Below, piece after piece: positions 12,385 through 24,324 of a stretch of DNA of 64,000 bases; position 1 is the stretch's first letter, and every line of letters starts with the position of its first letter. The stretch is from Cinnamomum chago (lineage: Eukaryota; Streptophyta; Magnoliopsida; Laurales; Lauraceae), in assembly GCA_038049695.1 (NCBI GenBank), contig CP142453.1, forward strand, positions 17,674,001 to 17,738,000, written 5' to 3'. The notes beneath the pieces were generated by a model that was given only the letters and a program-made list of their open reading frames with translations, was not told the DNA's origin and did no database searches. Both the position numbers and the translations under genes were made by a program.

Positions 12385-13340
12385 CTATAACTGATAAGAG
12401 CAATTGGAGTTTTGGGATTCAGAATGTAACAGATGGCAGAATTGGGTGCAGCGCGACTGGGGCTCTCACGTAGTAACGCGGGAAGTTTGAACGACTTTTT
12501 CTCAGAGTCTGCTTTTGGAACTAGTACTCTACTAGTCATTGTATTTAGGGAAGGATTTTGGGTTTTTAGAAAGTGGCAAGGGTAAAGTTCTAATAAGGAT
12601 TTGGGATGAATCCGAATTTTACTCCAACTGGAGTAGGTTTTGAGGTATGGGATGATTTCAAATTTCACTAGGTTTTGACAAATTCATTAATAATTTGATT
12701 AGAAACATAATTTAGGAGATCAATCTTATGTGGTGTTAATCTCCCACTCCCTCTCACTCTTATTGGAATATAATTTGGGAATGTCCATAATTGGGAGGGC
12801 ATTCTGGCTGGCTCGAGCTTTTTTTTTTTTTACCTTTGAATACGCTTTTCCAAAACCCTTTGAAATGAATTTGAGAATGTCATATACGCTGAGAGCATTT
12901 TGGGTTGCTCAATTTCTCCTCCACCTTTAGTTTTCTGAGGCAAACTTCTCTGCAAGACCACTCCTTTCCAATTTCATTAACCACATACATTTTATACAGC
13001 CCATGTACCTGGAAGCCTTGGGGTTAAAGGAATGGAAATCTACATTGGGCCCACCTGTTAAAATTTTATCATCCCCCCTCACAACTAGAGGGTCAAGGAG
13101 GGGCAATTGCCCCCCTCAACTATGATCGTGTTACTTCTTATGCTTAAATGAGAGAAGGTGAACTCCATAGTGAGGCCCATATCTTGAAAATCCAAATGAT
13201 GAAAAGTGATGTCCCACCCCTTCTTTAATAAATAAAAAAGAAAGGGGGAGAGAGAGAAAGAGAGAGAGAGGGAGAGTGAGAGTTTAGGAATTTCCCACAG
13301 GCGAGCTTTTGAAAAAAAAAGATGTGGAATGAGCAAGTAG
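12385..13340. other. Intergenic region upstream of eIF5B
   Basis: This holds the eIF5B promoter side and has no recognisable gene. A GA-rich simple stretch lies at 13,240-13,285. Open frames up to 95 residues are unsupported by any family similarity. Confidence 0.6.
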
Positions 13341-13345
13341 AGTTG

Positions 13346-13745
13346 TGTTAATGGATCGGGCTAGCCCAAGACCGAGCCCGGGCCTTAATGTTCAGTTCTC
13401 GGGCCAGGCTCAGACTATTTATTTTAACCCATTTAATAGATGGGCCGGGCTTGGACCCAATGGCAGAGAGCCCAAGCCCCACCCCAGCAGGCTGAAAAAA
13501 TAATTACCAAGTAATATGGGAATCGAACCCATGATACCTTTTCAGAAACTCGACAAACAAACAACCAACCTGAGCTCCCAAGTTCTAATAGTCAAACTAG
13601 TTTTTTTTTTTTATAATGTGAATCTGGCCAAGCTCGGGCTTAAACATTTTCAGGTGGGCTGTGTCAGACTTGAATTTAGAGTTTTTAAGTAGGGCCAGGC
13701 CTGAATATTCCTTAGCCCGGTCCAGCCTGGCCATGAACACCCCCA
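13346..13745. mobile_element. hAT-like non-autonomous element (GGGCC-rich)
   Basis: The left end reads GTGTTAATGGATCGGGCTA. The right end, reverse-complemented, reads GGTGTTCATGGCCAGGCTGG followed by CCGGGCTAAGG, giving imperfect inverted ends typical of small hAT elements full of GGGCC/GGGCT wording. There is no transposase. An exact 8-bp target duplication was not seen, so the edges may be off by a few bases. Confidence 0.5.
13503..13582 (-). other. tRNA-like (Pol III promoter) core inside the hAT-like element
   Basis: On the minus strand, GAGCTCAGGTTGGTT matches an A box and GGGTTCGATTCCC matches a B box. The latter sits in a perfect T-arm (ATGGG/CCCAT around TTCGATT). No complete acceptor stem is visible, so it is a tRNA-derived SINE head or a tRNA relic, not a functional tRNA. 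Confidence 0.5.
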
Positions 13746-13869
13746 AAAAGCAGCTCCTATATTCTATTCTCTCATCACTTCACTTAACTTCATACAACAA
13801 GTATTTTTACTCCCACAAACCCCAGCCACTCATTTTCTCAACGAAAGTATTTGTACAAACAAAACCCTG

Positions 13870-13961
13870 CACGGATCCAATCTCGTCTCGTCTCGTCTCG
13901 TCTCTCTCTTGCGGCGACGGTGCCGAAAGTCTTCTTAAAACCCCCCAAAAGCTTCGGTTAG
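13870..13961 (+). promoter_or_regulatory. Probable non-coding first exon / leader of the 90-aa gene
   Basis: Five TCTCG-like units and a CT-rich run (13,880-13,912) precede a donor-like G|GTATCT at 13,961/13,962. The pairing acceptor is TTATGCAG at 14,477. Pyrimidine-rich leaders of this kind are common in plant genes. The transcription start was not determined. Confidence 0.45.
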
Positions 13962-14493
13962 GTATCTCTCTTCCATCTCTCCATTATAATCTGAGTCTAC
14001 TAGGGCTTTTGAAAATCTCAATCCAACCATCGAACAAAACATAAATCTCCTCCTTGTGCTTGTGATTAACATATTCTCACTGAAATCTTCATATGAAAAA
14101 AAATCTGACTGTGTTTCTGCTTATCTGATATGCTTTGCTGAAATCCCACTACATTTCCTCCCTCAAATTTTTGATCCCACTGGATCTGCTCAGTCCCACC
14201 TGTAAATCTTTCAATTTTGTTGCTGACCCACTGACTGATTTGACCTTCCAATCATATGGGTATTGATTTGGGGCAATTACATTTAATTTTTATATTTTCC
14301 TTATCCCCACATTTTCTTCACATGGACCCATGTTTCTGCTGACTGTTGTGCTTTGTTGAGGATTGATTTAGAACTCTTAAAGACTCTCTTGAGTACATTT
14401 TGTGAAGTTACCATTGGTTTTGAGTTGTCCACATTTTTTCTCTTTTGGGTTTTTATTTGAGTGGGATGCTTATGCAGGATCTTGGGTTGTGTA

Positions 14494-14766
14494 ATGGAAG
14501 ATAAAGCTCATGATGCTGTTGCATGTAAGCCCTTAGTCAATGCTACACTGCGGCTTGGATCTGAAGTGTATGCTGTCAGAGGGACGCAAGGCATTCTATC
14601 AGAACAGCTGACTGCAATGAAAGAAGAGAGTATGAGCATACTGAAGAACTTTATCACCAAGCATAATGTTCCAATTGATGTTCCTGATGAAGCTATAGAG
14701 AGCTCCTCTGAAGATGATGGTAGGGCATTTGACAAGCCTCCTAAAAAACCCAAGAAGCAGAAATGA
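14494..14766 (+). CDS. Small conserved-type plant protein of unknown function (90 aa)
   Basis: The frame opens with MEDKAHDAVACKPLVNATLR at 14,494 and ends with a lysine-rich tail (PPKKPKKQK) at TGA 14,764-14,766. The middle (about residues 20-55) looks helical and amphipathic. An acidic SSSEDDG stretch precedes the basic tail, which could act as a nuclear localisation signal. A non-coding first exon is likely at about 13,870-13,961 (pyrimidine-rich leader with TCTCG repeats), then an intron to an acceptor TTATGCAG at 14,477. The in-frame upstream codons at 14,461 belong to that intron, so the ATG at 14,494 is preferred. I do not recognise a named family. Codon-level regularity and the clean leader/intron layout argue for a real gene. 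It is transcribed away from eIF5B and is not part of the mobile elements around it. Confidence 0.7.
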   Translation: MEDKAHDAVACKPLVNATLRLGSEVYAVRGTQGILSEQLTAMKEESMSILKNFITKHNVPIDVPDEAIESSSEDDGRAFDKPPKKPKKQK

Positions 14767-14855
14767 TCATAGGTGTTTTTTTTTTAGAAGGTAAATAAAT
14801 GAGTTGTTAGATGATATTTCTGAAAAAGAAACAGGGGAGCATATTATATACTCAG

Positions 14856-15032
14856 CATGTAGATGTGCATTGAGCATCCTTGAACCTTCAGTTTGTTTAT
14901 TCCTTGTGGACTTTGTTGATATAAATTGTTTTGCCGTTCACTAACTGCTCGAGCTTTTGTTGTTATTTGTTAGTAACATGTAGATGTGCATAGAGCATCC
15001 TCGAGCCTTCAGCTTGTTTATTCCCTATGTTC
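14856..15032. repeat. 55-bp imperfect direct duplication in the 3' flank
   Basis: CATGTAGATGTGCATTGAGC near 14,857 and CATGTAGATGTGCATAGAGC near 14,978 start two copies of about 55 bases (through CTTGTTTATTCC) separated by about 65 bases. The second copy ends directly before the LTR fragment at 15,038. Confidence 0.75.
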
Positions 15033-15037
15033 CCCAC

Positions 15038-15250
15038 TGTAAGTGCAAAAAGTCTCGCAGACTTACTTAAATGGTGTAAAACTGCTTTGGGAAGATTCGG
15101 CTGGTTGCTAACATGAAAGGAAGAGAAGCAAAGGATCAGAGACCCTGGCTGCTGTTAGCATAAGGCTCTCCGATGCCTAAGTTAGTTTAGGCCAAGAGGC
15201 GGATGAGGAAGAAAGAAAGTGAATGTAGATATACTTTTTTTCCACTTACC
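15038..15250. mobile_element. LTR fragment related to the LTR at 1,061
   Basis: TGTAAGTGCAAAAAGTCTCG and the following 180-200 bases run parallel to 1,061-1,250 (GACTTACTTA, AAGGATCAGAGAC, GCCTAAGTTAGTT). The similarity stops near 15,240. No partner LTR or internal region is attached, so it is a truncated remnant. Confidence 0.7.
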
Positions 15251-16890
15251 CCTTTGGACTCTCCTACAAATTGTGTTTAAACATTTCTAATACACACATG
15301 GACATACACAGACGCACAAGATCTCTCATATGAGAGATGTCTCTCACAGTTTCTGTGTGAGATTAATTTTAGCACCCTGTGGGAACCACCTTTCATCAAT
15401 TTCACCTCCTCACCAGTTCCCTGTGATTTGAACAAACTTAGTTGTACCAATCGTTGGATTGAATTTTATAAAAAAAAAAATGCAACTAAGAAATTGTTAA
15501 ACTTTAAGGTCCTTAATTCAATGTTTTCAATGATCCAATTGCGATTATTTTTAGCCCAAAACCTATTCCACAATGTTACCTTTCCATCACACTACCCCCC
15601 ACAATTTGTATGCATCCAAGTGTATTCCACAAGAGGCCTGGAATTTTTACTCTCATAGGTGCCGTATATTTACTTATTGAGCTTTGTTTTTACTACATCA
15701 CTCGTTGAACTTCATTGAATGACTGTAAGCTCTTTTCTATGGACAGGTACTCACTCTGGGTAGCTCTTCCTTCAAATCAAGAAGCTCTCATATTCAAGGA
15801 CATGTTGTTTGGAAACTGTAAAAAATTTTAGGAGCTGTGTTCTTCTTTGTTTTATTTGCACCCAAATCAACTGAGCACTATTCACAGATTCACTCGTCTG
15901 TAAGCTACCGTTAATACTCTAAATTATTTCCATATGTGATGGTTACGAAAGACTAGTTCTGAGCTTGTGTTTATCAATCATTGTATCAGGAATTGCCAAC
16001 TAAATCTAATGTCAATTCCTGGTAAAAATATGGTTTAATACGGTTATGATTCCAATTGTGAAATGAAGAATGCAAGGGTGACAGAGAAGTGGTGGGATAT
16101 AGTTTTAAATTGAAATCAATGTCAGATTCCACCATCTTCTCTCCCCAAGTGCAATGACACATGAATAGATTTTCAAGGCGTGGAATGTCTCCACGTAATC
16201 AGATAAAGCAAGCACTGAGTTCCAACAGAAAGGCATTATCCCATTTTCTTTTAAAACAAGAAAGAAGGTCAGACCACAACTTGGCCATCTCAGTAACCAT
16301 TCTGGAAGTGACACATACAAACCTTGCTTGTCTCACTCTCATATCATGGCTTTTCAAAGTCTCTGCTATTATTACCGGAAGGGAGGTGCAATGCATACAA
16401 CCACAAGCACAGACCTGTTGATGCAAAGAACGGTTCAGCATGTGGGTTGGATACCCAGTTGCTTATCTAACTGCCCAATGATCGATAAGTGGGTTTCATT
16501 AATGCAGGAGTATGCTTCTTTCCCCGTAGTTGGGGTTTTTCATAGGCCCAAGCCCCCTTAGTTGTGTAAAAAAAAATAATCCTGAAATTGAACTAGTTGA
16601 TGTGGCCATAATTTGCATGATTAATTTAGGGCCCCATAAGATTGAAATGAATGTCAATCTGGCCCGTGGCGACGCTTGTTAAGACATTCTAATTCATATG
16701 TATTTATCTAAATCACATTATAAATGCATAATGTAAAGAGGTTCAGATTTGTGCCATATTCTGCCAAATTGTTGAAGGTGATGGAGATGAAGGCATCCAC
16801 CAAACACATGCCACCATTATATGTAAATTAACCGAGAGAGCATCCAAATAGCATTCCACTCTCAAATGCATATAGCTTGAAAATTAAAGG
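15251..16890. other. Unassigned intergenic DNA
   Basis: No protein family, RNA gene or clear repeat was recognised. Short open frames (up to 86 residues) have no supporting features. The right edge at about 16,895 is where the duplicated protease block begins. Confidence 0.5.
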
Positions 16891-17166
16891 TTTTGACTGT
16901 AGGTGTATATATTTTGCAAACGGGCTGTGCCTCAACTTGACTTTTAGACCAGTGGGCTTTATGTGCCTAAGTTTTAGGCTTGATAAATTAATGGGGTGGG
17001 TTCAAAAAGTTAAAGAACCCCACTAGCAATTCAAGAAGACTTCATATTCACAGGCAAAACAAGTTGTAGGAACTGAAAAGAAGAGAGCCATATAAAGACA
17101 TGAAACAAAGTAGTAAAGTAGATGCAGGTCATTCTATGTAGCTACTGAGAACATGAATCTAATAAC

Positions 17167-17410
17167 GGCCTGTTTGTTTGCAAGAATTTGTTGTTGGGAG
17201 TTTATAATAGTATGTCAAGCAGATGTCCTCCCAACTTCTGAAATGCTTTATTTAGTTTGTAATCCTTCATTGATATCAATTCTCCAAATTCTCACATATT
17301 TGGTTTATAGAATACCCTTGGGCATTTGTACTTCTACCTGAGGGACGACTTTTGAAATTCTAAAATATCCCTTAGCAAGAATTCTCATATATCCTCTGAC
17401 CAAACAGGCC
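17167..17410. mobile_element. MITE upstream of subtilase copy 1
   Basis: The ends are inverted: GGCCTGTTTG at the left and CAAACAGGCC at the right, 244 bp apart, with no coding capacity. The same element lies upstream of copy 2, where a LINE has split it, so it predates the duplication. Confidence 0.65.
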
Positions 17411-17663
17411 CTACAAGCGGACCCAAGATAGATCAAATGCGGGCACGTAGATGTCCGCGGTGGGCCCCACCCACAATTCTAGATGGTAAAAAAATGACAT
17501 GACATTGTATTGCCTAGTAGCATCTCTACTTGCACATCTGGTAGCAAAATATTATCCGATTAGAGATTGATCATGGCGCACTTTGAGTGGAGTTGGGAGA
17601 AGCCTAGGTGGTGGGCTTGCAGTGCGCACGCGTAGAATCCCACCCAAGAAGCCCAAGGGAGCC

Positions 17664-17670
17664 TTTATAA
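17664..17670 (+). promoter_or_regulatory. TATA box of subtilase copy 1
   Basis: TTTATAA sits 81-87 bases before the ATG at 17,751 in a segment (GGAGCCTTTATAAGCACTAG) that is identical upstream of copy 2. The spacing suits a leader of about 50 bases. Confidence 0.7.
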
Positions 17671-17750
17671 GCACTAGGGGAGGGGAAGAGATTTCTCTAT
17701 CTTCCCCTACCAGCTACTACTTTCTGAGTGCCCTTCTTTCAGAGAAGATA

Positions 17751-20700
17751 ATGAAAGTCCCTTTGATTTTTTACTTTCTTACCTTCTTTCTACTCTTGTT
17801 CCATTTTGGAATTAGAGCAGATGGAGAGGATGGGAAGAAGGTTTATATAGTTTACATGGGGGCAGCCAATGGTGGGAGAGAGGACCATGTGCAGCTTCTT
17901 GCTTCAGCTTTAAAAAGGTTAAATCCTGATGCTTTATACACATGTTTTTGTTGAATAGATACATCAAGGGCCAATTCCTATTGGTGATGGTAGACGGGCC
18001 CCACTTTTTTTTTTTCCAATAAGAAAGTGGCCCACTAAGAGGTCCAAGGTATGGGCTGCAATTTCTTGCCTGGCCCACCACCTCTCAGCCCAACCTTGAA
18101 CTAAATATTTGTTATCAATTCCTTAAGCTGTCTGAGTTGAGTTCGGGTTCAGTTATTCCAATTTGAGCTGTAAATCAACGTGACGTGATGAAACTCATCA
18201 CGGGTCAACCCGCAACCCGACCTGAGCACGACCTATTTATTTAAACATCATCCTTTTTTTTTTTAGGAGATACGTTGCCCTCTTCACTTACATGATTGGA
18301 TTCAGGTTGACATTACCGATTTAAAACCTGATTAATAAATGAGTTGAGCTTAGGTTGGGTGACGCTTGATGGTTGACCCAAACCCTGACCCATTGCCACT
18401 CCTGGTTCAAGGGACATGGGTTGGCAACGTACACTCTTATGCCATCCAATTAAGTGGTTGGCTAATTGGTAAGTGGGCCCAACTGGAGAATGACTTTCTG
18501 TTTGTGGAGTCAGAACCTCCTTTCGTTTAACAAAATGTATAGTTTGCTGTACTTCAAATTATCCAGAGCAATACACTCATGAATGGTGCTGGCACCTTTA
18601 CACACATATCTATGGATTGATTCTTGCGTAATCAGTGACCAGTAGGAGGAGGAGGTAAAAAAAAAAAAAAAAAAAAAAAAAGGTCGATGAGACATTACAG
18701 TAGTGGTACTCAGAGACTCGTGCCCAAAAAAAAATGTTTAGAACTCGGAAACTCAAACTTGACATGGAAGGTCCGAGTCAAGTAACTCAAGTGAGTCTCT
18801 GATCAGATAACTGGTTGTACTCATTAGGACTCATTCGTCCTACACAATCAATCATTTATCAAGTCGAGTTGACTCGTTGGGACTCAACCAGGTCAAGATG
18901 TGTTTAAGAAACTTCTGAGGCCTAAAATGGGCCAACTCTACAGCCTTAAAATAGCCAGGGACCACCCCTCAAATTGGGTTGCCTTACCAGGCCAGGCCCA
19001 ATTCAGAAACTTTATATATGTAAATCCATGCAGTTTTTGCTTTCTTTTGGTTTCATCACCCTCAGTGCCTATGGTTCTCATTGAAATGGTGTCACAGAGA
19101 AGACAAGGATGCAGAAAAGACACTGATTCACAGCTACATTCATGGTTTCTCTGGATTTGCGGCGCGTTTGTCGAAGAAAGAAGCAGGGGCCATTGCTGGG
19201 AAATCCGGTGTTGTATCGGTTTTCGTCGACCCGGTCTTACAGCTCCACACCACACGATCATGGGACTTCTTGGAGTACCAGAAGGATCTAGAGACCAACT
19301 CCAACACCAGTTCAACTCCTACCTCGCCAGACTCATCTGCTTCTGGAACAGACACCATTATTGGACTCTTGGACACTGGTGAGCCATAGAACTGTCCAAA
19401 CTCCACACCCTCTATATCTAAGGCTGTATGTAAATGGTCTGGGCCTGAGCCTGGGTTAGGACCAAAGCATTTGATGAATTGCATTTGTTATGGCCCATAT
19501 TTTATGTAAATTCTGACCCAGTTATGGATGAATGGAGACAATCAAACGGTAATACCTGAATTTCCGAGTTGGGTCCATTGGGTAACCGTGTAAGAAGGTC
19601 CATAGACAGCTTTATAAGTTAAAAAATCCAATGGAACAGTTTGGTGATGGCTCTGTGCAGCTTTTGATGAGTAAGCAATAACCAGTTCTTTATTTGTTGT
19701 ATGTTTTAAGGTGTTTGGCCAGAATCAGAGAGCTTCAATGATAAGGGAATGGGTGCAATTCCAAATAGATGGAAGGGAATTTGTATGGAAGGAAGGAACT
19801 TCACTGCTTCTAACTGTAACAAGAAACTGATTGGAGCAAGATACTACAACGTCTCTAGCTCTGAATCAGAAGATGATCCAAATGACCGGACACCAAGGGA
19901 CTCCCTTGGGCATGGGACTCACACAGCCTCCATTGCTGGGGGCAGCGCAGTGGGGGATGCATCTTATTATGGTCTGGCCGAAGGGACTGCCAAAGGTGGA
20001 TCACCGACATCAAGGATTGCAATGTATAAAGTGTGCACGTCGGAAGGATGCCGCGGTTCAATGATTCTGGCTGGCTATGACAATGCCATTGGCGATGGTG
20101 TGGATGTGATATCAGTGTCCCTTGGTGCGTCGTCTTTCCTTAAACCGGACTTCTCTACTGACCCTATTGCGATCGGAGCTTTCCATGCCGTGGAGAAGGG
20201 GATCACTGTGGTCTGCTCGGCCGGAAACGATGGCCCTGACGCTGGGACTGTAGTGAATGCAGCTCCTTGGATCTTTACTGTTGGCGCCACCACCATTGAT
20301 CGCAGTTTTGAATCTGATGTTGTTTTGGGCGGGAACAAGCTGCTGAAGGTTATTCTAAGTCTCTCACATGCACAGCACAAACACAATTTTTTTATATGTT
20401 CATTAATCATCATCATCATCAAAGCTTTGTCCCAAATATATTGGAGTCAGCTACTACATCTCCATTCCGATCTATCGAATCAAATCTTCATATAGGTTGC
20501 ATTTATTCAAATTTATAGTTACTATTTCTATCCATGTCCTCTTTGGACTACTCCTTCCCCTTCGTGGGTCATCAACTTACATTGGGAAAAACTTTTCCAA
20601 GGCCATTGATGGCTTGCGTTGAACATGTCTAAACCATCTATATATAATTCCTTTAGAAAGTCAAGTCCTTCACTTTTCATGTTGAACTAAGAAAGCTCAT

Positions 20701-23550
20701 CATCTCTCCACCTACCCACACAAGCAAGAGGGGGAACAAAACGAACTCTGTAACTAGAAGAGGGGTTTTCTATGATTGAAGTGAAAGAAAAAAAGGAAAA
20801 AAAAAAATGAAAAGAAAAGGAAAAAAAAACAGTAGAGATATTAGAATCAATGCTAGGGGAATGTTTATCCAAACTCCAATCTCAATAGTTTCAATTTTTA
20901 AAAAAAAAATTACATCCAGAAAAGGGAAAAGAACCACTGAGGGTGTGCATGGAGAGGAGAAAAGGCAGGCTTGTTTTCTCTACCTCTAGTCTCCACATAT
21001 CAACACCCACTACAGGTTCTTTCTTGGACTCATGTTCTTTCTTGGATTCCAAAGTGAGTAGTTGGATTCTCCCAGTAACTAAGACGTGTATCAGGCTTGA
21101 AATTTACTGAATTTGCAGAGTCGACTTGGGGATTTTTCAAAGTTTTGTTGATAAATGATGACAAACTGTTATCTTATGGCAGTAGAAACCAAATGTTTTA
21201 GAATGTTATGCCAAAAAAGGTGACATTATTGTTTGATTATATATTCATATGTATAAAACTGCCAATTTAATGCTATGATGCTATGCTCCTATTGCAATAC
21301 AAACATTCAAATCATATTGATCATGATAGATCAAATGTGTTATGTTGCAAATTGACGTTTCAAATATAAGCACTGTTACTAACAATTAAAAAACACTTTG
21401 TTGACCAAAAACTTTGCTTTCATTTGCCTTTTTACAGGGTGCAGATATCAATTTCTCTAATCTTGGAAAATCACCTGTGTATCCACTTATATATGGAGGA
21501 TCAGCTAAATCTAATTCAAGCACTGACAGTGATGCAAGGTACTCCTTTTGTAAACAATTTCACTCTCTTGAGCAGTCTGTGGAAATCAACGCTCACAGAA
21601 TTATTCCCTGCTATTCTGCTTAATGTTTTCTACACTATGCATTATTTGTTGCCCGTGAAATTGTTCAGCACTTGTGACAAGGATGCACTTGATGGGAAAA
21701 AAATAGAAGGGAAGATTGTTGTCTGCCAGCATCCAAGAGACGGCACATATTCCAAGAGACTGAAGATGGGAGAAGTGAAAGGGAAAGGAGGGATTGGCCT
21801 GATTTTGATACAAGATTTGGGAAAGGCTGTTGCATCTCCCTTCGGTGGTTTTCCGGTTACAACAATTTCTTCTGATGAAGGTGGTGAGATCCTGAGCTAT
21901 ATTAATTCTACTAGGTATAAAACTTGTCAATCTATCCTTTCAGGTCTCTTTTTAGTTGCACTGAATCTAAATCTGAACTAGTTTCCTTTCTGTACCTAGC
22001 TACTAGGAGCAAATTAAGTAATGTTAATAGAAACAATGCCAACATTTAAGGGCCTCTTCGTTTGCTTAGAATACATAGGAATTTCATGCCCTAAGTGGTT
22101 AAAAATAAAGATGAAAGGCCAATATACAAAAATGAGCATCAGATAACCTTTCCTTTCATGGAAATAGAATCAAGGGAAGATGGAAAATCAATACCTACCA
22201 ATCACTCTAGCAATTCCAGTATTAGGAAAGTCAAGGTCCCATCTACATCACTCCCTTATATCCTTCACCCCTCACCTTGTGTCTTTCATCCCTCACTTCT
22301 TTAATAATATTGGTGATGAAGCTAATTTAACCATAAATTCCTATTTAGACATTTTCTATGTATTATATGGAAACAAACAGGCCAAAAAGGGTTATTTATA
22401 ATAACATTAGCATTATCTAGACAGTTTCTTGGCCTAAATCAATTGACTAACTGTATGTATTGGAACATGTTCAAAGAAACCCAGTTGCAACGATTCTCCC
22501 AACAGTTTCAGTGACCAACTACAAACCTGCACCAACAGTAACCTACTTCTCATCTAGAGGCCCTTCTACCCAGACAAGAAATATTCTCAAGGCAAGTCTC
22601 TCATCTAGAGGCCCTTCTTAGAGTGAAACGTCATTTTGACTGCCAAAAGATGTTTAAAATTTGAATTCCTTTTGCAGCCAGATATTGCTGCACCTGGCGT
22701 GAATATTCTTGCAGCATGGAAGTCGACATACGATGCATCAGAAATCCCTCCAGGCCAAAATCCTTCCCCATTCAATCTACTGTCTGGTACATCAATGGCA
22801 TGTCCACATGTTTCCGGGGTTGCTGCCACAATCAAAGCTAGGAACCCCACCTGGAGTCCTTCCTCAATCAGATCAGCCATAATGACTACAGGTTATCATA
22901 CTCATTCCTTGCTACACTATTTAGAGGAATCCATTAATCTTTGTATGAGCAAGTTATACTAAAAGTTTGTCATCCTTTGATCTACAGCAAGTCAAACAAA
23001 CAATGAAAAAGCCCCACTCACAGATGACACCGGGTCCACAGCCTCACCCCATGATTATGGAGCAGGGGAAGTGAATCCATCAGGAGCATTAGAACCAGGC
23101 TTAGTATATGAAACTGAAAAACTTGACTACTTCCTTTTTCTTTGCAATTACGGATACAACACTGGAACAATCAAACAAATATCAACTATTCCAGACGGGT
23201 TCAAATGCCCCAAGGACTCCGGCGAGGGTTTGATCTCCAATCTAAACTACCCATCAATCGCCATCTTCAAATTCGACGGGAGGGAGAGCAAGAAAGTGAG
23301 TAGAACAGTTACAAATGTTGGTGCTGATGATGAAACAGTGTATACAGCAACCATAAAATCTCCACATGGTTTGGATGTGAAGGTGATACCTGATAGGCTT
23401 CAGTTCACCAAGAACAGCAAGAAGTTGAGCTACCAAGTGGTCTTCTCATCATCTTCTTCAGTGAAAGGTGATCTGTTTGGGTCCATTACTTGGACTGATG
23501 GCAAGCATAGAGTTAGAACTCCATTTGCTGTGACAAGCGATGTATCCTGA
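17751..23550 (+). CDS. SBT5.2: Subtilisin-like serine protease, SBT5.2/CRSP type (copy 1)
   Basis: A secreted subtilase (peptidase family S8) acting in the apoplast. Exons: 17,751-17,917; 19,098-19,378; 19,711-20,348; 21,438-21,538; 21,669-21,914; 22,477-22,591; 22,678-22,891; 22,988-23,550, joining to 774 codons plus stop. In order: a signal peptide (hydrophobic residues 4-20, ending GIRA); an I9 propeptide ([11 protein letters not shown] to about residue 110); and a mature start near TTRSWDFL. Catalytic Asp is in LLDTGVWPES, His in GHGTHTAS, oxyanion Asn in CSAGNDGP and Ser in [11 protein letters not shown] domain lies in exons 4-5 with a TCD...VVC cysteine pair, and a C-terminal Fn3-like domain contains [12 protein letters not shown]. 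Eight exons with a split DTG codon, and wording such as [13 protein letters not shown], match the SBT5.2 (CO2-response secreted protease) group; known members process peptide signals such as EPF2, but the substrate here is not shown. Intron 6 uses a GC donor (AAG|GCAAGT). Confidence 0.9.
20403..20660 (-). mobile_element. RTE LINE 3' tail in intron 3 (copy 1)
   Basis: On the minus strand, a GTAGCTGACTCCAATATATT-type end leads into a GATGATGATGATG microsatellite. This is the 3' terminal form of plant RTE elements (GCCGACCCCA... plus a short tandem repeat). The same insert is in copy 2 at 54,476-54,720, so it predates the duplication. The upstream edge is uncertain. Confidence 0.45.
22051..22383. 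mobile_element. MITE in intron 5 (copy 1)
   Basis: The inverted ends are GGCCTCTTCGTTTG and GGAAACAAACAGGCC (333 bp apart). No coding capacity. It is also present in copy 2 at 62,105-62,432 with slightly different ends. Confidence 0.55.
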
Positions 23551-24324
23551 AAAGTTCTCCATCTCCATTTAGCATTTAGATCTGTGCTGGATATGTGTAA
23601 TATACACTAATAATAACGGTATTGTCCGAAAAAAAAAATGTAGACAGTACTGTTCAAATGATGGATTGTTAATAGATTCCATCATTTAGAAGCAAAACTA
23701 GAACTGAAATCAACTCCAGATACATTTCAAGATATGAATTTCCTCGCAGAAACCCTCTCTATGCACTATCCATATCCAATTCAATGCTCCAGATTATCCC
23801 TGGAATGTTCACAAGTGATTCTAAACTTGCAACTAAGAGCTTGATGAAATGAATGGGTGATCTGAGTTTGCTGATTGAAAACTCACCAAAATTTGTATGA
23901 AATGTGCCTTACAAACGCTTTACATCCTTTTCATGAAATTTATTGATACTTTTAGATTCTTCTTTCTCACGTATGTTTTAGAGTTTTGATGAGTTACAAG
24001 GGAAGAGAAAACAGGGTGCATTTCAAACTGTGGCATCTCTCCGAGTTACATAACACTAAGCAGAGTATTTAGATAAGCTAGATTATTTTTCATTAGCTAT
24101 TATATTTAAGTTAACTTGTGTGTGGGCATTCTTAATACGCAAGTTATGCTAAGCCCAGCAATAATGCCAGCTCTTATACTCCATTTCGGCCATGCGCGCT
24201 TTGGCTCGGATGCTGATGCGCTTGTTGAGACCAGCATTGGTCGCCACGACCTCGGCCATGTGCCTCGTCCTTAGTCAAGCATCTCGGCTGCAGCTGGCTC
24301 GCAGGCTGCTAACAGAGACATGGT
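23551..24324. other. 3' flank of subtilase copy 1 and start of Tat-element LTR sequence
   Basis: Up to about 23,951 this matches the 3' flank of copy 2. After about 24,115 the composition becomes GC-rich (TTTCGGCCATGCGCGC, CACGACCTCGGCC), which may be the outer part of the Tat 5' LTR. The edge was not resolved. Confidence 0.45.

Larger units (their letters stand above)
16895..23951 (+). repeat. Tandem segmental duplication, copy 1
   Basis: From GTGTATATATTTTGC near 16,898 the sequence runs parallel to 47,645 onward. It includes promoter, eight exons, introns and 3' flank up to at least the end of the window (64,000 corresponds to about 23,950). The two copies differ by mobile-element insertions and one intron deletion. 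Confidence 0.9.

Noticed and set aside
10128-12394. Long open frames on the plus strand across eIF5B exon 1 (up to 255 residues)
   Set aside because: They are antisense shadows of the Lys/Glu/Ser-rich exon and have Ser/Phe/Leu low-complexity composition.
16105-16561. Possible small gene from 71-86 residue frames
   Set aside because: Overlapping frames on both strands, no domain, no leader or splice signals.
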